Below, piece after piece: positions 1 to 7,243 of a stretch of DNA of 30,423 nt. The stretch is from Oscillospiraceae bacterium (GTDB lineage: Bacteria > Bacillota > Clostridia > Oscillospirales > Oscillospiraceae). The DNA is taken from positions 1-30,423 of the forward strand of contig JAEDIN010000011.1 in assembly GCA_016292445.1 (NCBI GenBank), given 5' to 3'. A program made the translations under genes and the position numbers. The notes under the pieces were generated by a model that did not search any database, was not told the origin of the DNA, and saw nothing but the letters and a program-made list of their open reading frames with translations. Position 1 is the first letter of the stretch; each line of letters begins with the position of its first letter.

Positions 1-419
1 AAAATAACCCTGACATTACGGAAAGCGGCGTAAATCAGCTTAAAAAGAAGCTCCCCCAGTGCAAGGTGACGCACTCTGAGTTTGAAAAGAAGATAGTGCT
101 CGGCGGCAAGGAGTTTTCCGCAAGCACGGAGTCTGTTGACGCATCGTCGCTGGGCATCAGCGACATTTCGGCGGCAGCGGGCTTCAAGAGCGTAAGGCAT
201 CTTGACCTGTCGAACAATGTCATAAGCTCCGTTTCTGCGTTGTCATCGCTCAAAACACTGGAAACGCTCGACCTTTCCGACAACAACATCGGCGATGTAA
301 GCCCCCTGTACTCGCTCAAAAATCTGAAAATGCTCCACATCGAGCAAAACGGGCTTTCCGCCGAGCAGGTCTCAGAATTGAAAGCTGCCTTGCCCGATTG
401 CACTATAATTGCTGAATAA
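1..419 (+). CDS. Leucine-rich-repeat protein, C-terminal part (5' end outside the window)
   Basis: The reading frame is already open at base 3 and runs to a TAA at 417-419, so this is the 3' end of a longer gene. An internal GTG at 66 has no ribosome binding site and is not a credible start. The visible 138 residues contain leucine-rich repeats with the spacing of the LRR_4/internalin-like type (RHLDLSNN, ETLDLSDNN, KMLHIEQN, about 22 residues apart). Such repeats form a curved protein-binding surface, often on secreted or surface proteins of Clostridia. Its cell location cannot be judged because any signal peptide lies upstream. The repeats are clear, but the specific function is unknown. 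Confidence 0.8.
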   Translation, partial: NNPDITESGVNQLKKKLPQCKVTHSEFEKKIVLGGKEFSASTESVDASSLGISDISAAAGFKSVRHLDLSNNVISSVSALSSLKTLETLDLSDNNIGDVSPLYSLKNLKMLHIEQNGLSAEQVSELKAALPDCTIIAE

Positions 420-474
420 AATCTAAAAATTGTGGCAATTTCACCAAAATGCACTTTCTTTTTACAGTGGTCTG

Positions 475-483
475 TGCTATACT
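475..483 (+). promoter_or_regulatory. Extended -10 promoter element for hpf
   Basis: TGCTATACT is an extended -10 (TGn plus TATACT) about 57 bases before the hpf start. The -35 region 17 bases upstream (TTTCTT) is a poor match, as is common for extended -10 promoters. No sigma-H or sigma-B motif was recognised. Confidence 0.45.
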
Positions 484-539
484 GTAAACAAGCAGGAAGA
501 TAAAAACCGGCCTGCTAACGCAGAAAGGAGCTGACACAA

Positions 540-1082
540 ATGAAGTTCACTTTTACCGAGAAAAAGATGGGTGCCTCCGAGGAACTGAGAGCCTATGCCG
601 AGCGCAAGGTCGGCAAGCTTGACCGCTTCTTTAAGAGCGAGAGCAACGCGTATCTGACCTTCAGCACCGAGCGAGGCAGATTTCTTGCCGAGATCACCAT
701 CGAGAACAACGGCCTGTACTACAGGGCAAGCGAACTTACAAACGACATGTATGCCTCCGTCGATTCCGGCGTTGCCGCAATTGAGCGGCAGATCCGCAAG
801 AACAAGACCCGTCTTGAGAAGCGGTTGAGGGAGGGAGCTCTGGAGCGTGAGGTCAAACCCTCCTATGCGCCTGCTGAGGAGGATGAGGATGAGGAGTTCA
901 AAATCGTCCGCAGCAAGCGATTCTCCATTAAGCCCATGTCGCCCGAGGAAGCAATTTTGCAGATGAATCTGCTTGAGCATGAGTTCTTCGTGTTCAGAAA
1001 CGACGAGGCCGACGGCGCGGTATCGGTCGTCTACCGCCGCAGGAACGGCGGCTACGGTCTGATATGCGACGATCAAGCCTAA
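540..1082 (+). CDS. hpf: Ribosome hibernation promoting factor, long form
   Basis: The 180-residue protein has the two-domain layout of long HPF. The N-terminal HPF/YfiA domain (about residues 1-100) binds the decoding region of the 30S subunit. The C-terminal dimerisation domain (about 120-178, ending PEEAILQMNLLEHEFFVFRN and YRRRNGGYGLI) drives 70S dimer (100S) formation in stationary phase or starvation. A charged linker rich in Glu and Asp joins them. An AGAAAGGAG ribosome binding site precedes the ATG at good spacing. It is followed by a strong terminator and then prmA, another ribosome-related gene. Family assignment is secure. Confidence 0.96.
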   Translation: MKFTFTEKKMGASEELRAYAERKVGKLDRFFKSESNAYLTFSTERGRFLAEITIENNGLYYRASELTNDMYASVDSGVAAIERQIRKNKTRLEKRLREGALEREVKPSYAPAEEDEDEEFKIVRSKRFSIKPMSPEEAILQMNLLEHEFFVFRNDEADGAVSVVYRRRNGGYGLICDDQA

Positions 1083-1102
1083 TAAAATTCAAATAAAATT
1101 TT

Positions 1103-1130
1103 ATTGCCCCGTCAATGACGGGGCAATTTT
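1103..1130 (+). terminator. Intrinsic terminator after hpf, abutting the prmA ribosome binding site
   Basis: An 11-bp perfect stem (ATTGCCCCGTC / GACGGGGCAAT) with a three-base AAT loop is followed by TTTT. The run is immediately followed by AAGGGA (1131-1136), the prmA Shine-Dalgarno, so no promoter fits between terminator and gene. Confidence 0.85.
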
Positions 1131-1140
1131 AAGGGAAAAT

Positions 1141-2058
1141 ATGAAATATACAGAAGTAATAATCGACACCAAGGATGGCGGTATCGACGAATGCTGCGAT
1201 AAGCTCAATGCCCTTGGGCTGTGCGAATATGTCATTGAAAACGAATCGGATTTCCGTTCATTTCTGGATAACAACAGGCAGTACTGGGACTATGTCGATA
1301 AGGAGCTTGAGGAAAGCTATGCGGGTGTTTCGCGAATAAAGATATACCTTGAGGATAACGACGAGGGAGCGGCAATGCTTGCGGCGATTAAAAACGAGGG
1401 CTTCGAGATAAAAATGAGCGTTGTCGATGACAGCGACTGGGAGAATAACTGGAAGCAGTATTATAAGCCGCTCGAAATAGGCGAAAGGCTCATTGTTGTG
1501 CCCGAATGGGAGCAGACGGACTTAAGCGGCAGAGTGCCGCTGCGCTTAGACCCGGGGCTCATGTTCGGCACAGGCAGTCATGCAACCACCCGTATGTGCC
1601 TCGAGGCACTGCAAAGCTGCGCCGCCGAGGGGAAAAAAGTGCTCGACCTCGGCTGCGGCAGCGGAATACTCGGCATCGGCGCACTTGTTCTGGGTGCCGA
1701 TACCTGCCTTGCCTGCGACATTGACCCAAAAGCACCCGATGTCGTTATGGATAACGCTGCCCTAAACGGCATCGGCGGCGACAGGCTCACGGTTTTTGCC
1801 GGCGATATCATAGGCGACGGTAAGCTGCGTAAGCGCCTCGGCACGGGCTTTGATATCGTGCTTGCAAACATCGTATCCGATGTCATAATACCGCTTGCAC
1901 CCTTTGTGCGCTCCTTCATGGCAGAGGGGGCGGTGTTCATAACCTCCGGCATCATAGACGGAAGAGAAGCCGAGGTCGCCCAGGCACTGAGAAGTGCAGG
2001 CTTTGAAATCGAAAAACACCTCCGCGAGGAGGAATGGCACTGCTACATATGCCTATAA
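1141..2058 (+). CDS. prmA: Ribosomal protein L11 methyltransferase
   Basis: The 305-residue protein matches PrmA, which trimethylates ribosomal protein L11 using S-adenosylmethionine. The N-terminal third is the L11-recognition domain. The class I methyltransferase domain follows, with the PrmA signature GTGSHATTRMCLE (143-155), the SAM-binding DLGCGSG (169-175) and NIVSDVI for the NPP-like catalytic loop. AAGGGA precedes the ATG by four bases. It lies 58 bases after hpf with a terminator between, so expression probably depends on read-through or on a promoter inside hpf. Confidence 0.96.
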   Translation: MKYTEVIIDTKDGGIDECCDKLNALGLCEYVIENESDFRSFLDNNRQYWDYVDKELEESYAGVSRIKIYLEDNDEGAAMLAAIKNEGFEIKMSVVDDSDWENNWKQYYKPLEIGERLIVVPEWEQTDLSGRVPLRLDPGLMFGTGSHATTRMCLEALQSCAAEGKKVLDLGCGSGILGIGALVLGADTCLACDIDPKAPDVVMDNAALNGIGGDRLTVFAGDIIGDGKLRKRLGTGFDIVLANIVSDVIIPLAPFVRSFMAEGAVFITSGIIDGREAEVAQALRSAGFEIEKHLREEEWHCYICL

Positions 2059-2090
2059 AAATTGCTCATCCGATAGGATGAGCAATTTTT
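2057..2090. terminator. Bidirectional terminator between prmA and the protease gene
   Basis: A 15-bp perfect stem (AAAAATTGCTCATCC / GGATGAGCAATTTTT) with loop GATA has A and T runs on both sides. It can stop prmA on the plus strand and the convergent htrA-type gene on the minus strand. Confidence 0.9.
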
Positions 2091-3362
2091 TTATTTAGCA
2101 TTATAAATATCAACAGAGTCCATGATTTTAACATCCACATCAAAGGTCGAGCCGCTGCGCCACACGGTGAAGCTTATCGTATCGCCTATATCGAGTTTTG
2201 CCTTTTCCTCGGCGATATCGGCCGTCGTGTGTGCGTCCTTGCCGTTTACCTTAATGATAATGTCGCCCTTCTTGATACCCTGCTTCTGTGCGTCGGAGTT
2301 TTTGAGCACCTCCGAAACATAAAGCCCCACGGGAATGTCGTAGTAATCGGCAATGTCCTCGGATATCGGGCCTACCGTCACGCCGATGGTAGAGCGGCCG
2401 TAGACTGCGCCGTCTGCCATAAGGGCATCTACAATGCTGCTCAGGGTGTCCGAGGGAATGGCAAAGCCTATGCCCTCGATGTTCGAGAAGCTCGAGACTA
2501 TCTTCATGTTCGTGATGCCGATGACCTGTCCGCGGTCGTTAAACAGCGGTCCGCCGGAGTTGCCCTCGTTTATTGAGGTGTCGGTCTGCAAAAGATTCAT
2601 GACGGCGCCGTTATAGCTGACCTCACGGCTTGTTGCGGAGATTATGCCGCTTGTCATTGTAAGGCTGTAATCCGGACTGAGGGGATTTCCGATGGCGCAC
2701 ACGGCGTCGCCGACGCGGATATCCTTAGAGCTTGCAAACACCGCGGGCTGAAGTCCGGTCTTTTCTATCTTCAGGATGGCTACATCACTTTGTGAGTCTG
2801 CGCCCACAAGCTTTGCGTCATAGGTCGAGCCGTCGTAAAGCTGTACGGTCGCGCGTGTGCCCTCGTCGATGACATGTGTGTTTGTGAGAATGTAACCGTC
2901 GGCGGAAACGATTATGCCGCTGCCCCAGCTATATGAATCGTCGCCCTTACCATCAAAGCTCTTTATGCCGACGACGGAAGGTGAGCAATTTTCAAAAATT
3001 TCGTTGAAGCTGAGCTTTCCTGCGCTGCCCGAGCCGATTTTAAGGCTCAGAGAGCCGCGGTTCTGCAGCTTTTCGAGCTTGACATTTGCCGGTGTGCTCG
3101 ATGCCGAGGAGTAGAAGTCCTCAAAGTAGGTCTGATAGCTTTTGGGCATACCGTCCTCATTTTCCGACGCAATGTCCCAGTCGGTTTCAAATATGGCATA
3201 TATTATGCCTCCAAGCAGCAAAGCGGCGCACAAAATCAGCGCAATGATGCGTGTTCTGCGTCCTCCGGGTAGCTTAGCCTCGGGCCTTTGAATGTTCGAG
3301 GCAGACGAAGCGGACTGCGTGTAATTCGGTTTGTACCAATTGTCGTTGTTATACCAGCTCAT
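2091..3362 (-). CDS. htrA: Membrane-anchored HtrA/DegP-type serine protease
   Basis: This 423-residue trypsin-like S1C protease has an N-terminal cytoplasmic segment, one membrane span (about 38-57) and then an extracytoplasmic linker. The protease domain has the full triad: His163 (TNTHVID), Asp193 (SDVAIL) and Ser269 (GNSGGPL). A single C-terminal PDZ domain (about 325-415) would bind exposed C-termini of misfolded substrates. GAAGGA precedes the ATG. It is the last gene of an operon with the two-component pair upstream (12-base gap), so it is probably a target or partner of that envelope-stress system. Order and content recall walRK-htrA loci, but the accessory wal genes are absent. Confidence 0.93.
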   Translation of the reverse strand: MSWYNNDNWYKPNYTQSASSASNIQRPEAKLPGGRRTRIIALILCAALLLGGIIYAIFETDWDIASENEDGMPKSYQTYFEDFYSSASSTPANVKLEKLQNRGSLSLKIGSGSAGKLSFNEIFENCSPSVVGIKSFDGKGDDSYSWGSGIIVSADGYILTNTHVIDEGTRATVQLYDGSTYDAKLVGADSQSDVAILKIEKTGLQPAVFASSKDIRVGDAVCAIGNPLSPDYSLTMTSGIISATSREVSYNGAVMNLLQTDTSINEGNSGGPLFNDRGQVIGITNMKIVSSFSNIEGIGFAIPSDTLSSIVDALMADGAVYGRSTIGVTVGPISEDIADYYDIPVGLYVSEVLKNSDAQKQGIKKGDIIIKVNGKDAHTTADIAEEKAKLDIGDTISFTVWRSGSTFDVDVKIMDSVDIYNAK

Positions 3363-3374
3363 ATATCCTTCTTT

Positions 3375-4796
3375 CTAAGCCAGTGGCAGGGTGAACACAA
3401 ATTCGGTCACGCCGTCACGGCTCGTGACTGCTATGTCCTCGTCGTGACTGTTTATTATCCTCTTGACGAGATAAAGACCCAAACCGACGCCGTCCTTGTC
3501 AAGACTGCGCGAACGGTCGGATTTGTGGAAGCGGTCAAAGATAAAAGGCAGATCGTCCTGCGGAATGGTCTCGCCGCGATCCTTTATAGAAACATATGCT
3601 TTGCCGTCACGCTTATACAGCCTTATCTTGATGGTGCCGCCCACGGCGGCAAACTTGACGGCGTTATCGGTGAGATTATACAGCACCTGCGTTATGGAGT
3701 CGCGCTCGGCGAAAACGATTATCGGATCCTCGGGAAGCTGAGGATCAACATCGAGATTTTTCGCTTTGACGCGGCTTTCAAAGCTCAGAAGTGTCTGCAA
3801 AAGAAGCTCCGACAGGTCAAATTTTTTGCGCTTTGTCTTGTCGACTGCCTTGGTCTCCGCCTGCGAAAGGTCGAGCATATTTCGCACCAATCTTGCCAGT
3901 CTGCGCGTCTCGTCGGCTATCTTGTGCAGGTACTTGTCCTCCTGATCACGGGGAATGGTTCCGTCGATTATACCGTCGGCAAAGCCCGCTATCGTGGTCA
4001 TCGGAGTTCGCAGCTCGTGCGAGATGTTGGCGATTAGCTCCTGACGCTTGCGGTCGGATTTTTCAAGCGAGTCTGCCATGTTGTTGAACGAATCAAGCAG
4101 CGTGCCTATCTCGTCGTCGCGATGGTCAGTATTTTCAACGCGCACCGAGAAATCTCCGAGCGCAAATTTTCTCGAAGCAACGGTGAGCTGGTCGAGAGGC
4201 TCTGCCATCTTCTTGGAAAACAGCAGCGACATGAGCATCGCTACGAGCATTACCGCGATTGCCAACGTGAGCACAACACCTATGAAGGTCTTCCACACGC
4301 CGAGGATGGCGGCATTGTCCGAGGATACGAACACATAGCCGATGACGCTGCCGTCTGACTCTATGGGCTTTGCGACAACGAGCCGCTGCTCGTGATAAAA
4401 GCCGGCGAGCGTGGTCATGCGGTCAAGTCCCTTTTCGACATGGAGGGTGTTGACCACGGTCTGGTCGAGCTGCTTTCCCAGATGCTCCTCGCAGTAGGGC
4501 ACCAAATCGGAACAGGACAGCACAAGACCGTCCTGATCGCAGATGAATATATGGCATGAGCTGCTGTTTGCGATCGGGCTTATAGTCATGCGCAGGCTCC
4601 ACGAGGCCAGCGACTGCTCACGGCTTAATGCCGAGGCTGCACGCACGACCTCGTCGGCACTTGCTCTCATGCTGTCTCTTGTATTATTAATGAGGTAGCT
4701 TCTTCCGAGAAAGAAGAAGGCGGTGCCTATAACAATAAAGCAGCTTAAAACGAGAAAGGCGGTCGCAAGGAAGTTTCTGAAATAAATACTTTTCAT
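3375..4796 (-). CDS. Membrane sensor histidine kinase (HAMP-HisKA-HATPase)
   Basis: The 473-residue kinase has a first membrane span (about 9-31), an extracytoplasmic sensor region (about 35-168) and a second span (about 170-193). HAMP follows (about 195-248), then HisKA with phospho-accepting His260 in NISHELRTP, and a HATPase_c domain with DNAVKFA, FDRFHKSDRSRS and GVGLGLYLVK boxes. The sensor region resembles the double-Cache/sCache type of Clostridia kinases (CHIFICDQDG...GYVFVSSD). There is no PAS domain, unlike WalK. Its ATG directly follows the regulator's TAA, so the two genes are cotranscribed. The signal is unknown; the htrA neighbour suggests envelope stress. Confidence 0.93.
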   Translation of the reverse strand: MKSIYFRNFLATAFLVLSCFIVIGTAFFFLGRSYLINNTRDSMRASADEVVRAASALSREQSLASWSLRMTISPIANSSSCHIFICDQDGLVLSCSDLVPYCEEHLGKQLDQTVVNTLHVEKGLDRMTTLAGFYHEQRLVVAKPIESDGSVIGYVFVSSDNAAILGVWKTFIGVVLTLAIAVMLVAMLMSLLFSKKMAEPLDQLTVASRKFALGDFSVRVENTDHRDDEIGTLLDSFNNMADSLEKSDRKRQELIANISHELRTPMTTIAGFADGIIDGTIPRDQEDKYLHKIADETRRLARLVRNMLDLSQAETKAVDKTKRKKFDLSELLLQTLLSFESRVKAKNLDVDPQLPEDPIIVFAERDSITQVLYNLTDNAVKFAAVGGTIKIRLYKRDGKAYVSIKDRGETIPQDDLPFIFDRFHKSDRSRSLDKDGVGLGLYLVKRIINSHDEDIAVTSRDGVTEFVFTLPLA

Positions 4797-5483
4797 TTAT
4801 CTTGCAACTTCAAACTTATAGCCCACGCCCCAGACGGTCTGCAGCGACCACTGATCGGAAACGCCCTCGAGCTTTTCGCGCAGGCGCTTTATGTGGACAT
4901 CGACTGTTCTGGAGTCGCCGAAATAGTCAAAGCCCCAAACCTCGTCAAGGAGCTGATTTCTGGTGAAAACAATGTTGGGCGAGGCAGCGAGGTGGTACAG
5001 AAGCTCCATCTCCTTAGGCGGAGTATCGACCTTGACACCGTTGACGATAAGCTCGTAGGAGTCGAGATTGACGATGAGCTTGTCATAAGTAAGCTTTTTC
5101 TCCTTGGGTGCATCCTCTGCCTCGGTACGGCGCATCACGGCATGGATGCGAGCAAGCAGCTCCTTGACCTCAAAGGGCTTGGTGACATAGTCGTCTGCGC
5201 CGGAGTCAAGACCGGTGACCTTATCGGAGGTCTCACCCTTTGCGGTGAGCATTATGATAGGAACCGTGGAGACCTTGCGAATCTCGCGGCAGACCTGAAT
5301 ACCGTCCATTACCGGCATCATGACATCCAGCAGCACGAGGTCGGGATTATGCTCGTTGAACATGGCTATGCCTCTGCCTCCGTCGTGAGCGATGCTCACA
5401 TCAAAGCCGTCCTTCTCAAGGTACAGCATCAGCAGCTCGGCGATGTTTACATCGTCTTCAACAATGAGGGCTCGTTTATTCAT
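4797..5483 (-). CDS. OmpR/PhoB-family response regulator
   Basis: The 228-residue protein has an N-terminal receiver with phospho-acceptor Asp53 (LVLLDVMMPVMDG), acidic residues near position 10 and conserved Lys102 (YVTKPFE). The C-terminal winged helix (about 130-226) has the typical RTVDVHIKRLREKL recognition helix and ends in VWGVGYKFE. AAGGGGG provides the ribosome binding site. It is the first gene of a regulator-kinase-protease operon with its own sigma-A promoter. Sequence alone does not distinguish between the many OmpR subgroups. Confidence 0.94.
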   Translation of the reverse strand: MNKRALIVEDDVNIAELLMLYLEKDGFDVSIAHDGGRGIAMFNEHNPDLVLLDVMMPVMDGIQVCREIRKVSTVPIIMLTAKGETSDKVTGLDSGADDYVTKPFEVKELLARIHAVMRRTEAEDAPKEKKLTYDKLIVNLDSYELIVNGVKVDTPPKEMELLYHLAASPNIVFTRNQLLDEVWGFDYFGDSRTVDVHIKRLREKLEGVSDQWSLQTVWGVGYKFEVAR

Positions 5484-5514
5484 GATTTTTCCCCCTTAGG
5501 TGGTTTTTGATACA

Positions 5515-5543
5515 ATTATAACGGTAATTTGATTATACATCAA
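5515..5543 (-). promoter_or_regulatory. Sigma-A promoter for the two-component/protease operon
   Basis: On the minus strand TTGATG (5538-5543) and TATAAT (5515-5520) are separated by exactly 17 bases, about 32 bases before the regulator ATG. A second TATAAT lies within the spacer and could serve an alternative start. Confidence 0.7.
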
Positions 5544-5599
5544 GCAAAAGTATAAAGGTGAATAAAGTGTAAAACAAAAAGCCCGTCGAATTTTTTTCA

Positions 5600-5628
5600 T
5601 TTACAAGCAGGGCGATTTCGAGTATTAT
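5600..5628 (+). promoter_or_regulatory. Sigma-A promoter for the RNA methyltransferase gene
   Basis: TTTACA (5600-5605) and TATTAT (5623-5628) are 17 bases apart and lie 35 bases before the ATG. Confidence 0.6.
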
Positions 5629-5662
5629 TCTTAATGACCCTTTTGGATAGAGGAGCGTTGTA

Positions 5663-6778
5663 ATGAACGACAGATTTGATTTATGCGTACCCTGCCTGCT
5701 CGGCCTTGAGGGGCCCATTGCCGACGATCTTAAAAGAATGAAGCTGAGCGATGTGCGCTCGGAAAACGGCAGAGTGTATTTTAAGGGTGATGCCGAGGCA
5801 ATCGCCAAGGCGAACATAAATTTAAGGGTAGGAGAGAGGGTTCTTGTCGAGCTGGGCAGATTTGAAGCACGCAGCTTTGACGAGCTTTTCGAGAAAACTA
5901 AGGCTCTGCCGTGGGAAATGCTCATTACCCGCGATGCAGCCTTTCCCGTCAAGGGCTACAGCCTTAATTCCAAGCTGTTTTCCGTTTCCGACTGCCAGAA
6001 GATAATCAAAAAGGCGGTCGTGGAACGACTAAAGAGCGTCTACGGCATACAGTGGTTTGACGAAACCGCCGAGACCTATCAGATACAGTTTTCCATCATG
6101 AAGGATGTCGCCTCCCTGTGCATCGACACCTCCGGAGCGGGACTGCACAAGCGCGGCTACCGTCCTGCGCATAACGCAGCACCTTTAAAGGAAACGATGG
6201 CGGCGGCGATGGTAACGCTGTCGCGCTACCGCGGCAGAGAGGATTTCTGCGACCCGTTCTGCGGCAGCGGCACGATACCCATCGAAGCGGCCCTCATCGC
6301 CAAAAACCGTGCTCCGGGTCTGAACCGCCGCTTTTCGGCAATGAGCTGGCGCAGCCTTGACCAAAGTGTGTGGAACGCCGCCCGAGAGGAGGCAAGGTCA
6401 AGGGAGTTCAGCGGCGATTACCGCATAGTCGGCGCGGATATTGACCCCAACGCACTCGTGATTGCGAGGGAAAACGCAGAGCGCGCCGGCGTTGCGGACA
6501 TCGTGCGCTTTGAAAAAGCCGACGCCACGAAGTTTGACCGCAAAACCGAAAAGGGCATCATCGTCACAAACCCGCCCTACGGCGAACGCATCATGGAAAA
6601 GCAGGAGGCGGAAACGCTGTACCGGCTTTTCGGCGAGGCATGGCGCAAGACGGAAAACTGGAAGCTGTACCTGCTGAGCTCGCACACCGAGTTTGAGCGC
6701 ACCTTCGGCAAGACCGCCGACAAAAAGCGCAAGCTGTATAACGGCATGATAAAATGCGATTTATTTATGTACTTCTGA
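5663..6778 (+). CDS. ypsC: THUMP-domain RNA methyltransferase (YpsC/RlmL family)
   Basis: The 371-residue protein has an N-terminal ferredoxin-like/THUMP RNA-binding half (about 1-155) and a C-terminal class I methyltransferase half. The SAM-binding motif is DPFCGSGT (197-204) and the catalytic N-P-P-Y-G is at 303-307, typical of base N-methyltransferases. Length and layout match the single-domain Firmicutes YpsC proteins. These correspond to the RlmL half of E. coli RlmKL, which makes m2G2445 in 23S rRNA; that target is inferred from the family. GAGGAG precedes the ATG. Confidence 0.9.
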   Translation: MNDRFDLCVPCLLGLEGPIADDLKRMKLSDVRSENGRVYFKGDAEAIAKANINLRVGERVLVELGRFEARSFDELFEKTKALPWEMLITRDAAFPVKGYSLNSKLFSVSDCQKIIKKAVVERLKSVYGIQWFDETAETYQIQFSIMKDVASLCIDTSGAGLHKRGYRPAHNAAPLKETMAAAMVTLSRYRGREDFCDPFCGSGTIPIEAALIAKNRAPGLNRRFSAMSWRSLDQSVWNAAREEARSREFSGDYRIVGADIDPNALVIARENAERAGVADIVRFEKADATKFDRKTEKGIIVTNPPYGERIMEKQEAETLYRLFGEAWRKTENWKLYLLSSHTEFERTFGKTADKKRKLYNGMIKCDLFMYF

Positions 6779-6831
6779 AACTTGTGTCGAAATATATATA
6801 TAAATTCATAAAAATTTTTCCTGTTTTGCTA

Positions 6832-6862
6832 TTGCAAAATCCGAAATATGTGTTATTATAAT
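6832..6862 (+). promoter_or_regulatory. groESL promoter
   Basis: TTGCAA (6832-6837) and TATAAT (6857-6862) lie just upstream of, and touching, the CIRCE operator. The apparent spacing is 19; an overlapping TATTAT at 6854-6859 gives 16. A repressor on CIRCE would cover the transcription start. Confidence 0.6.
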
Positions 6863-6904
6863 AATCGAATTAGCACTCACAGCTAAAGAGTGCTAATTCG
6901 ATTA
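6862..6904. promoter_or_regulatory. CIRCE operator (HrcA site)
   Basis: The perfect consensus TTAGCACTC (6870-6878), nine-base spacer and GAGTGCTAA (6888-6896) is present. The symmetry extends outward to 17-bp arms (6862-6878 and 6888-6904). CIRCE is the binding site of the HrcA repressor, so groESL is predicted to be heat-inducible through HrcA. No hrcA gene is in this window. Confidence 0.98.
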
Positions 6905-6936
6905 AACTTTATAAATAACTTTTGGAGGTAATATAT

Positions 6937-7221
6937 ATGAAGCTTAAACCTTTGGCAGACAGGATAGTTCTTGTCCAGCGTGCCGCGGAGGAAAAGACCC
7001 AGAGCGGCATCTTCCTCACCGCTTCCGCACAGGAAAAGCCCGAAATATATGAGGTCGTCGAGGTCGGACCCGGCGGCGTGGTTGACGGCAACGAGGTCAA
7101 GATGGAAGTTTCCGTCGGCGACAAGGTTCTTGTCGGTAAGTACAGCGGCAGCAAGATAAAGCTCGACGAAGTTGATTATACCATCGTCCGTCAGAGCGAC
7201 ATTCTCGCAATTGTAGAGTAA
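6937..7221 (+). CDS. groES: Co-chaperonin GroES
   Basis: The 94-residue protein caps the GroEL folding chamber. It begins MKLKPLADRIV and carries the mobile loop around EKTQSGIFL and the conserved VLVGKYSG motif near the end. The start at 6937 is chosen because TTTGGAGGT lies eight bases upstream; an in-frame TTG at 6922 would overlap that ribosome binding site. It is the first gene of the CIRCE-controlled groES-groEL operon, 22 bases before groEL. Confidence 0.98.
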   Translation: MKLKPLADRIVLVQRAAEEKTQSGIFLTASAQEKPEIYEVVEVGPGGVVDGNEVKMEVSVGDKVLVGKYSGSKIKLDEVDYTIVRQSDILAIVE

Positions 7222-7243
7222 TTGCAGCAAAGGAGCGATAATT

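Noticed and set aside
477..1076. Long minus-strand frame opposite hpf
   Set aside because: It mirrors hpf codons, has no ribosome binding site and shows no family resemblance.
3288..4037. A 249-codon plus-strand frame opposite the kinase/protease junction
   Set aside because: It is an antisense shadow with no start signals or recognisable domain.
6922..6936. TTG start giving a 99-residue GroES
   Set aside because: The codons are the ribosome binding site itself (TTTGGAGGT). Real GroES starts MKLKPL at 6937.
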